A stretch of 64,000 nucleotides of DNA, taken from Liopterus haemorrhoidalis (taxonomy: Eukaryota; Arthropoda; Insecta; Coleoptera; Dytiscidae). The notes beneath the pieces are model-generated. The model ran no database searches, was not told where the DNA came from, and saw nothing but the letters and a program-made list of their open reading frames with translations. The DNA lies in assembly GCA_963971575.1 (NCBI GenBank), contig OZ020611.1:180422071-180486070 (forward strand). The letters run 5' to 3'. This document shows, one piece after another, positions 56,370 to 64,000 of this stretch; positions within the stretch are counted from its first letter, which is position 1; each line of letters opens with the position of its first letter. A program made the position numbers and the translations under genes.

Positions 56370-56740
56370 CGCTTATACAGACCCAACTCGCTATACTCTG
56401 CAGGCGTTACCAGACCAAAAGTGACAAGCTCAGACCCGGCATCGGGTCTGACAACGTTTTCTATGCTAGAAGTACGAATTAGGCCTCAAACAATCTTTAG
56501 CAATGAGTTTCAGGTGGGTCTGGGAAAGCGGTAGAACGTGTTTTTTTATACAAATTTAGTTCACGAAATTTCTGTGAAGATGGTGCGCGTGTCGGGCTTG
56601 TATAAAATATTTGTAATCCATACGACTTATACAGACCCGCTATACACTATATACCTTCACAGACCCGAAACTTGGCAACACTGTTTGGATCTGTCAAGAT
56701 ACATACCGGGTCTGTAAAAGTAATATGGCTATCAGATATT
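56370..56740. repeat. CAGACCCG-motif cluster
   Basis: CAGACCC or its complement GGGTCTG occurs repeatedly. It includes TCAGACCCGGCATCGGGTCTGA, a hairpin, and the direct pair CTTATACAGACCC at 56374 and 56630. The spacing is irregular. It may be a small decayed MITE; the ends were not resolved. Confidence 0.45.
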
Positions 56741-56744
56741 ATAT

Positions 56745-57544
56745 ATACTCACGACACCTACACAATCTTTGTTATTTTAGACTAAAGTAAGCTTTATATT
56801 ACCTAATGTACAAAAATATTCTAGTCGAAACGGTTACTATTTAAAATTTGAATGGATTAAGGTAAAAAGGTGAAAATATCTGTGTATGTTACAAGACAAA
56901 GAGTAAATAAAATCTAATATACAAGTAAAATTAAAAAAGAACTATCTCACTTCAGAGGAAATGTGTCTTCACTTGTCAATAAACCATTTAATTATGGTTA
57001 TTAATGTAGAATGCAGGAAATATAGGTCCTTATTAATAAAAATAGGATCACTATTTACTTGTCTATTTATTTATTCATTTTTATCTTTGTGTCAAAAATT
57101 TCAAATTACAATTTTTAGAAAATTAATTTTTTTAAACAATTAAAAATATATATTTTTTTTTCTGTGGTACCAGAGAAAGAATAGACATCAAATGGTTGTA
57201 TATAAAGTGATAATTAGAAATCACAAAAAATCCGAATTTGTTAAATGTGTTTTAGCCAGAAATATTCCATAAATTTTGCCCAAACAGTGTCTTATAAAAT
57301 ATTATAACTAACTATGAATTAGTATTTTGTTGGGTATCGGTCGAATTAAAAAAACACAATTTAGAAACCGTCCATTTATAAAACATATTTACGCATATAT
57401 ATTAATTTTATCAAATATTTGTGCAGTGTAGTTCTAATAATCGTAATCCGATATATAGTATTGTATAGGAATGAGCAAACTATAGATCGTGAGCCACATG
57501 CGGCCCGTGACGTTAATTTATATTACCTGGTTTTATTAACAAAA
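56745..57544. other. No recognised gene; hAT-end-like word at 57478-57515
   Basis: GTGAGCCACATGCGGCCCGT near 57489 resembles hAT ends of the GCGGCCCGCGG type; no partner was seen. The rest is AT-rich. Confidence 0.35.
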
Positions 57545-59140
57545 ATTAATGTGCAATGTGATTTTTCATACATTTCAGGGTTTTGTAGGTATTTAATAAG
57601 TGTAAGAAGTCAACAGAATGTTGGATTTCAGGACAACATTTTTTCTATGATCACATCAAAATCAACTGTTTTTTTTTAAAACATTTTTTATTCGATATTT
57701 GAGTACTAAGAGCTTCCATTTAATTTTTTAAAACTAAATTTAAATAATTTCAAAAAATGTCGTCACAAAAAAAATTAAATTAAAAAATCCTGCGTATCCA
57801 AGTTTGCTTCGTATCTAAATCTCTTTTAAATTAGTAAGAAATATATTGATAAGTGGCTTTGTAATTTTTCAATTTCAGAAACGTATTTATCACCAGATCC
57901 GTAACTAGGAAGGGGCACAGGTCCGGGACCCTGATAAAATAGGGTTCCTAAAATGGTCTGCCATAAAATTAAAATTAACATAATATTTTCGAAAAACGGA
58001 TTACATTTGTTGTTAAATAATTACGGAATAACATTCCTGAATGAAAATATATATTCACAGAAAAAATATTTTGTTTGTAGTGATATAAAATATTTTTTTC
58101 ACTGTCCGTTACAAAACAGATCACAGAAATAATATTGTTCTAAAACGGTAATGTAATAAAATAAATATATAACACCCAGCAATGATGAAAAGTTAAATAC
58201 GTAAGATCCACAGATGCAAAAGTTTAATCTTAACAATTTACATATAAATGAAAGAATTGTATTAATGGTTTATCAATCAGAGAGTTGAACTGTTAATGAG
58301 AGCGGCCCAAGTTCCTAAAGATGCGCGCGTGTGGCCCAAATATGTTAGGGGACTCAAAATAAGTTAGGGGGCCCAATATATGTTAGGGGCTCCAAAATAT
58401 GTTAAGGGGCCCAACTATAAAATCTTACCCAGGGCCAGAAAAAAGGTAGTTACGGCACTGTTTATCACTATTAAGAATGTGCTATTTTATTTGTAAATAT
58501 TTCACTACTATAAATGTTTTTTGTTAATTTCAAAAAAGACATACACTACCTTAGTCATAAATACAAAAAAACCATAACAGTATTAGCGATAATTTCGCCA
58601 TGCATTAAAAAAATAATTAATTTAGTCAAAAACATCAAAACTGCAATATTTTTCATAAACGAATTCTGATTCAAAAATTCCTCTTGACCATTTCCGGTTA
58701 ATAACTATCTACATTACTTAGAATTTGTTTCAATTTTTTTAGTTTAACCCCTTTCTATTAAAGGGGACAGTGATTTTTTTAGTATATTTGTGAAAAAAGC
58801 ATATTAAAATATATATATAGATATTTTTTTTGTTGAAAAATATCATTTGGATCCTTAATCTACGTTTTAAGAACTTGCTTTTGATATCACAATAAAAAAA
58901 AATTTAAATAATTACATTTTTCAACGACACAAAAAATCGATATTTTCGAAAAACTTATCAGATAAAAAATACCTGTTGAACTAATCCGGTTTCCAACAAT
59001 GTACATAATAGAAATGTTTTCAGATTTTTAGATCAACCTCTCTAGGAGATAAGGTGGGAAACTAACGCTTTTTGGAGAAAATCTTTTAAATGATTTTACA
59101 AAAATAAAAATTTGTTTGTTTATTCACGGATTAAGAGGTT
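57545..59140 (+). repeat. Copy F, diverged AGGGTTTTG-family element, split by a hAT MITE
   Basis: It starts with the outer segment (AATGTGATTTTTCATACATT) and AGGGTTTTGTAGGTATTTAA, then runs parallel to copy E. Around the hAT insertion at 57894-58460 the two halves join smoothly. The far end continues into the segment also found at 3990-4135. It has the same weak box-A-like TTATGACTAAGGTAGTGTAT on the minus strand. Non-coding. Confidence 0.65.
57894..58460. mobile_element. hAT MITE with perfect 8-bp target duplication
   Basis: The ends are CAGATCCGTAACTAGGAAGG and AGGTAGTTACGGCACTG (inverted, about 15 bp with changes). TTTATCAC flanks both sides exactly (57886-57893 and 58461-58468). The interior has a GGGGCCC-rich stretch, GTTAGGGGGCCCAATATATG and relatives, repeated four times near the right end. 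Non-coding, 567 bp. Confidence 0.92.
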
Positions 59141-59199
59141 CAAGCGTAAAATATATTAAAAAATCTTTAAGTAATAGTTATTTCTTTTCAAAAGCTCCA

Positions 59200-60079
59200 A
59201 AGACACCCAACTCGGCATACGTTACCATTTAAAAAATCAAAGTTGTCCTTGATATCAAGTACTTTCGGTTTGTTCCGGAAAATTTCAATACTATAATTCG
59301 ATTCTTTGGGCAGACTCGGGTTATCATAATTTTTTCCCCAAATTACTAAGACATCGTGTTTAAATAAAAAAGACGGTTGGTCAATGGTAAATTTAAATAT
59401 GAAATTTGCAATGTTTCAATACTATAGTCGGATTGCTGATAAGTGACTGTTCGTTGCTACAAGTATCGATATTCAATACTATATGCTTTCTCTGTCTATA
59501 TCATTATAATTATTTGCATACCCATAGTAAAGTATAGTGACGCAAGTTGACAACTAACCTTCCAAATTATTTGAATAAAAAACAAAGCATAAGAAAGAAA
59601 CAGCATGATTCGTAGATATTTTTACTAATTAGAGCGCGAAAATAAATTTACAGCAGTACTCAAACAAACAAAATTATTAATTTTAAGGTTATAATTATAA
59701 ATAAGGAAAAATGTATACTCATACGTAAATTTTGGATTATAATTTGTTGTTTATTCCAGCAGATTTAAAATTAAAGTTTGTGAATTTAATAATTGGCCGC
59801 AAGCCATATTTTAATTAATATTTATTACCAGACACTGACAGTTAAGACAAATAACAAAAAACATTTTTAAAATCGCTGAAAAATGGTAACTAGATTATTA
59901 TATGAATGCACTACTTGATGCATACATGTAACAGTCACCTATCAGCAATCCGACTATACCATTCGATTCTTTGGGCAGACTCGGGTTATCATAATTTTTT
60001 TCCCAAATTACTAAGACATCGTGTTTAAATAAAAAAGACGGTTGGTCAATGGTAAATTTAAATATGAAATGTATAATGT
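59200..60079. repeat. Tandem duplication of a 118-bp unit
   Basis: The unit starting ATTCGATTCTTTGGGCAGAC at 59296-59413 recurs almost unchanged at 59961-60079. Both units are preceded by TTCAATACTAT, so the second unit was originally adjacent and has been separated by the MITE at 59423-59958. Confidence 0.88.
59423..59958. mobile_element. MITE with 29-bp TIRs in the duplicated unit
   Basis: The ends TATAGTCGGATTGCTGATAA and the reverse complement of TATAGTCGGATTGCTGATAG match over about 29 bp with one change. The edges are TA, compatible with a Tc1/mariner-type target. The pre-insertion site is visible in the first unit as TTCAATACTATAATTCG. Non-coding, 536 bp. Confidence 0.88.
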
Positions 60080-60897
60080 CAAATTCCTTAATTTAACAGG
60101 GTGCTAATAACCTAGATGTTCGAGCACCCATAAATAAAATTATTATTATACATATAAAAAATTTATAACTAAATTATTACTATAATTTTTATGGCGTACA
60201 TGGTAAATGGAAAACGTATCAAGAAATAGAAATATTAGATTCACTTTCATTCTTGAAAAATAGTTTCAAAGTTCAAATTAAATAATTTTAAAACTTCGTA
60301 AGTGAAAAGAATCATAGGACGTACAAAGACAGTTCTGAGGATGTTGCGGAATGCAAGTAAAAAATTATTTTATTATTACCACTGCAACCGATAAAAAATG
60401 AAATTTTTTAGCCTCATATAAATTTTTTAATACTATTGATTGTTATTGACATTCATTGAATGTCAATAGTAAACATTAGATTAACCAAGAAATCTTATAA
60501 ATGAACTATTAATCTTAAAATAAAAATTATGTCATATTGAAATATACGTAAATTTTATTACTATCGCTAGACAATCGTCAAATGAAGGTCAACATGAGGA
60601 TATTTGTTTACAGAAACGATGTAAATACCGACAACACTGTACGGGATTGAGTACGTCGTCAGCATATACAAATTATACACAAATGACCTGATTACGACGT
60701 AAACATGTATGGGGTTTAATACCGGTTATCAAATATAGCAAAAATGTTTTTTTCATAATTCGTTACCCCTTGAAGGTTGCTCCAGGAGTGCAAAGTGCGC
60801 TCTTTCTATTTTTGATACATATACTCCTGAAATCCCATTAGATTCGGTGGGTCTGTGGTTGTCTGTTGCATGTACATGGCTTGACAACGTCGGTCAG

Positions 60898-60900
<3 letters not shown>
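60080..60900. other. No recognised feature
   Basis: AT-rich. A small inverted repeat, ATTGACATTCATTGAATGTCAAT, lies at 60445-60470. Confidence 0.4.

Positions 60901-60939
<39 letters not shown>
60901..60939. repeat. (TA)n microsatellite
   Basis: A pure TA run of about 19 units. Confidence 0.95.
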
Positions 60940-60942
<3 letters not shown>

Positions 60943-61183
60943 AGCATCTAGCCTTCCACGAAGCCCTGTTACGTCACCATAAAATGTTATCAAGATGCAA
61001 TCCGTAATCTGGACCCACTAATGATAACGACTCATTAACGATAATGATGACGGCTCATTACACTAATTGGTTTTTATAAAACACACGTAGAATTTGATAG
61101 AGAGATCAGATGTTTTCTTACGTTGTAAGAGTGAATACTTAGAATAAAATAGTCTGTGAACAAGTTGAGTTTTATTTAAACAA
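60940..61183. mobile_element. Possible solo LTR
   Basis: The stretch begins TGTTAGCATCTAGCCTTCCA and ends near TTTTATTTAAACA. An AATAAAATAGTCTG polyadenylation-like signal lies about 40 bp before the end. The size (about 244 bp) and TG...CA ends fit a copia-like LTR. The neighbouring 5-mers differ (ATATA, ATAGA), and no internal region is present. Confidence 0.3.
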
Positions 61184-61324
61184 TAGATCCCTTATTTGTT
61201 TACATATATATATTCATTTGATATCTCACTGAAAATTAAAAAAAAAATGTTTTGTTTTCATTTAATAGATAAATATTTACATTTATCTCGCCATGCGTTT
61301 TTTTAATGCATGCCAAATATCAAT

Positions 61325-61418
61325 GCTTTTTTGTTCAGCCTTTTGGCTACAGTTTCTACAGTACAGACAGGACACAAAGAATTTTTTTGGTGGTCATACC
61401 TATAAAACCTTACAAGAC
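61325..61418 (-). repeat. Terminal fragment of the AGGGTTTTG family
   Basis: CTTTTGGCTACAGTTTCTAC, a short ACAGACAGGACA and GGTCATACCTATAAAACC match the terminal 100 bp of copies B and D with changes. Confidence 0.6.
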
Positions 61419-61419
61419 A

Positions 61420-61785
61420 ATATTAAAACAAAGTATTCTAACTATTTTTTAACATAATCTCCCTGAGAATTTGTTCCAGCATGGTATAAGGTTAAAAATT
61501 CCTGTATGGTAGAATTCAGGCCCTAGCTTTGAGTTAGCATTCTGTAGTGTTGCATCATATGGAGACTGTTGTCCCTCAAGTTGTTTCTTCAGCAAGCCAA
61601 ATAGGTGAGAATCTGAAGGAGCTAGATTTGGGCTGTGGGTCCAATAAAACCTGTAGCAGTGCTTGTTCTGTCGCTGTGCTACTCGTCACTAATATTTGTC
61701 ATTTTTTCTTGCACCATTTTCCCATACGTTTGAAAATGTTTTTCTTTTTCGCCGTATACAGCTAAGAATTTCGTTAGGTGGGAGA
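61420..61785 (-). pseudogene. mariner-type transposase C-terminal relic
   Basis: The minus strand reads HSPNLAPSDSHLFGLLKKQL, EGQQSPYDATLQNANSKLGP and EFYHTGIFNLIPCWNKFSG, then a stop. This is the end of a DD34D transposase: the third aspartate in LAPSD, the FGxLKxxLxG helix, the FYxxGIxxLxxRWxKC segment and the final GDYVEK (here GRLC after a shift). Sequence before LAPSD is too decayed to show the other catalytic residues. No TIRs were found. Confidence 0.75.
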
Positions 61786-62128
61786 TATTTTTCTTATAAA
61801 TAACGAATAACTCTCCGTATTTCTATACGTGACTAAGTTTAAAGCTGCACCTTTATTTTACTGGAGGTAGGTATACAATTGCTCGTAAAGTACTTTTCAC
61901 ACTACATCATGAGCAGAGAATACAGACCAGTGCATTCACTGACAGAAATTATATTTCCATATGCAGTTATATGGTGATTCAACTAAATAGCGTATTTATA
62001 GATCATCCTTCAAGCATTCCATACATAATTGCTCATATATTCATAGGGAGCGATATAACATGAAAACCGCACTATTTTATCTTATTTAGATAAAAATAAG
62101 AGTTATTAAGTTTATGTAACAGTTGCAC
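61786..62128. other. No recognised feature
   Basis: AT-rich spacer before the hAT MITE. Confidence 0.4.
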
Positions 62129-62309
62129 CAGGGTCGGATGTAGGGTGTGGCGAGCGAGGCACTTGCCTTGGGTACAGGGTTGGTAAGGGCGCAAAAATCA
62201 CGCCTCCTTTTTTGGTCATCACTGCGATCCGTCTTTTCCATTTAATTAAGGATGGGGGCGCAAAACTGGTAATTTGGCTCGAGCGCAGAAATACTTTTGA
62301 CCGGCTCTG
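62129..62309. mobile_element. Short hAT MITE (181 bp)
   Basis: The ends CAGGGTCGGATGTAGGGTG and TTTTGACCGGCTCTG are inverted at the tip (CAGRGYCGG). GGGCGCAAAA-type words lie inside both ends, typical of insect hAT elements. AGTTGCAC on the left (62121-62128) and AGTTGCCC on the right (62310-62317) form an 8-bp duplication with one mismatch. Confidence 0.85.
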
Positions 62310-62317
62310 AGTTGCCC

Positions 62318-63253
62318 TATCAGAATTATTTTGATAATAAAAATATGATTCATTGCAATTCGTAGTGTTTATGCAATACATAATTTTGCATTGTTAACAT
62401 CTTTATTATAAAAGTTAGATAGAATATAAATAATAATACTGGCAAATTATGTGTAAATAGGAATTAAAATTAATTGTAATAGACCCGGTTCCTGGCTGCG
62501 GTCTGGTGTATATGCAATGCATTAGACCCAGTCAAGAGCTGAGTCCAGTCGATGCAAGTTTTATATTTTATTTTACATATTACAATTCTGTTTTAAAATG
62601 TTTTGTTTTCATTTAATAGTAATGTTACTAATATATAACTTTAAATTTCGTTCTTTATTTATTGATTTATTTTTCGTTTTGTACAATACAATAAATTAAC
62701 TATTATAAATTGTTTCCACTTGTTTGACTGCAAAATTCCCATCAACCGAAAAGCTGGTAAAATCAGAAATTATTTTCCCAAATTCACTTAAGGATCATTT
62801 TTTCAAACTAAAATATTAATTCAGTAGTCCTTTCGGTTACCTCTATAATAGTGTTTTATTTAACAAGCATATAATGGAGCCGTGGGCGAGAGTTATAATT
62901 AAAATATACGTGTCAAATATAATATGATATTTTATTTACAACTATATAGTTTTATCATTAAAAAAATAGTAAATTTAATTTATAAACACAAAAATTCTGA
63001 GTGTCAATTGTCAAACTAAGAACTGACGTCACAAGATGGCTGCCGAACCATCAGCTGATTGCAATCTACAAAAATGTATGAAAGTATATTATTTATTGTT
63101 TTATTTTTTCTAACTTATAAATAATAATACTAACTAATTTACTAAATTAAAACTTGCAGTGTAAAAATACGTTAATTTTTCGGGATGAGCACGCATGCGT
63201 ATCACTTGTTTTACATTTGTTACAATAGAAAGTAATTTAACGTCCAAATTTTG
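62318..63253. other. No recognised gene
   Basis: AT-rich. The 62480-62550 patch (AGACCCGGTTCCTGGCTGCG) is GC-richer and unassigned. Confidence 0.4.
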
Positions 63254-63953
63254 AATATAGGTAGAAGTATGAAATAATTTCACTCAGCTTTTTGGACAAG
63301 AAGCGTTTATTTTAATACAATATGGTACGTTGAATTGTATGATTGCTCCGAAACTCAATTAATTCATTTTGGTTCTTTCCACTGAGTTGGTAGTGGTGAA
63401 AATTTCATGATTTCGGGGGTTATAGTTGCGTTATGTTGTACAGGGTGGGACACTGTCAACTCTGTCGATTTGTGCGTACCAGGTAGTTAGGGGGGATTGT
63501 GTCACAGCCTGTCATATTGATGCATCGATAAAACTTGATATCATTGTATTTATGAATAAGTTAATATTGGACAGTTATATAGTTTATTTTGTCTCATTTT
63601 GCATTGTAAAATTTAAACAATAGTTTCTAATTTTTGATCAATATATCTCAATATTTAATTGAAATTTAATCCTGTTTTTCCTATGGTCTATTTTCTTCAA
63701 GTACACATTAATGTCTATGAATTCTGAAATTCACCATCCTTGGAGATGATTGATGTACAGTCTGTTATGACTACGTTTAACTAACATAGGTAAATTTTGT
63801 TATTGATTGTACAATATTGTTTTCTATCATGATGTTATTGTTATAGCACCTGAAGAAGCCAACAATGTTGTTGGCGAAACGTTGTGTTTTGTTAAAATAA
63901 ACGCTTCTTGTCCAAAAAGCTGAGTGAAATTATTTCATACTTCTACCTATATT
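63254..63953. mobile_element. Element with 62-bp perfect inverted repeats and a hammerhead-like motif
   Basis: The arm 63254-63315 (starting AATATAGGTAGAAGTATG) is the exact reverse complement of 63892-63953. The 575 bp between has no convincing ORF (a 65-codon frame at 63426 has no motif). The sequence just before the right arm carries CTGAAGA...GAAAC. Penelope-like retroelements have terminal repeats with such motifs and often inverted extensions, so this may be a non-autonomous Penelope-type copy. A MITE is the simpler alternative. Confidence 0.6.
63850..63880 (+). ncRNA. Hammerhead-like core motif
   Basis: CTGAAGA (63850-63856), stem GCCAAC / GTTGGC (63858-63863 and 63870-63875) with loop AATGTT, then GAAAC (63876-63880). 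These are the conserved boxes flanking stem II of a hammerhead ribozyme, with one extra A before the stem. I could not place stems I and III or the cleavage triplet with confidence. Confidence 0.35.
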
Positions 63954-64000
63954 TGTTACAATATGAAAAGCATTATGTATGTACGGTTGAACGAATAATG

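Overview
The window looks like gene-poor, strongly AT-rich nuclear DNA of an arthropod, most likely an insect with a large, transposon-filled genome. The evidence is the mixture of elements: irritans-type mariner, Tc1, pogo/Tigger, hAT, PIF-Harbinger and piggyBac-like DNA transposons, RTE/Jockey-like LINE relics and tRNA-derived SINEs. There are no operons, Shine-Dalgarno sites or dense ORFs. I cannot name the order. No intact protein-coding gene is visible. The only possible host coding segment is a 90-bp candidate exon at 12645-12734 with an odorant-binding-protein-like C-x3-C pattern, and it is weak.

Layout. 1-9 kb: copy A of the window's dominant repeat, a mariner-type transposase tail, a SINE and a 1.1-kb internally deleted IS630/mariner-like element. 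9-16 kb: two LINE relics, a MITE, a SINE, the candidate exon, a mariner with both ends but a broken transposase (13139-14361), and a second mariner relic (14731-15632). 16-25 kb: repeat copies B and C, a CACG-rich island, and three short inverted-repeat elements with clear ends. 26-32 kb: a 174-bp tandem array, a 5'-damaged Tc1, two LINE relics, and a relic of an uncharacterised transposon-associated protein beside a MITE. 32-38 kb: a GC-richer island, repeat copy D, and a small and a large member of a family ending CCCAGCAAACATT. 39-46.7 kb: Tigger and LINE relics, a hAT transposase relic, a fold-back element, a piggyBac-like MITE holding a SINE, and a Harbinger deletion derivative. 48-54 kb: a LINE with its target-site duplication, a tyrosine-recombinase-like relic, a Tigger deletion derivative, a mariner relic and a Jockey-like relic. 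55-64 kb: diverged repeat copies E and F, two hAT MITEs, a tandem duplication carrying a MITE, a mariner relic, and a 700-bp inverted-repeat element with a hammerhead-like motif.

Most interesting structure. A roughly 1-kb family ends in inverted AGGGTTTTGYAGGTAT. Copies A, B, C and D share their sequence except for one internal block of about 140 bp. In each copy that block is a different tRNA-like sequence with box-A and box-B-like motifs, always in the same orientation and at the same place before a T-rich tract. This looks like an interchangeable tRNA-derived cassette inside a non-autonomous DNA transposon. I do not know a described family with this design.

Several nested insertions give relative ages: a CCCAGC MITE inside copy D, copy C inside an older MITE, a SINE inside the piggyBac-like MITE, and hAT and TA-target MITEs inside older repeats. 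All calls come from reading the sequence and from memory of protein families; no alignment or database search was run.
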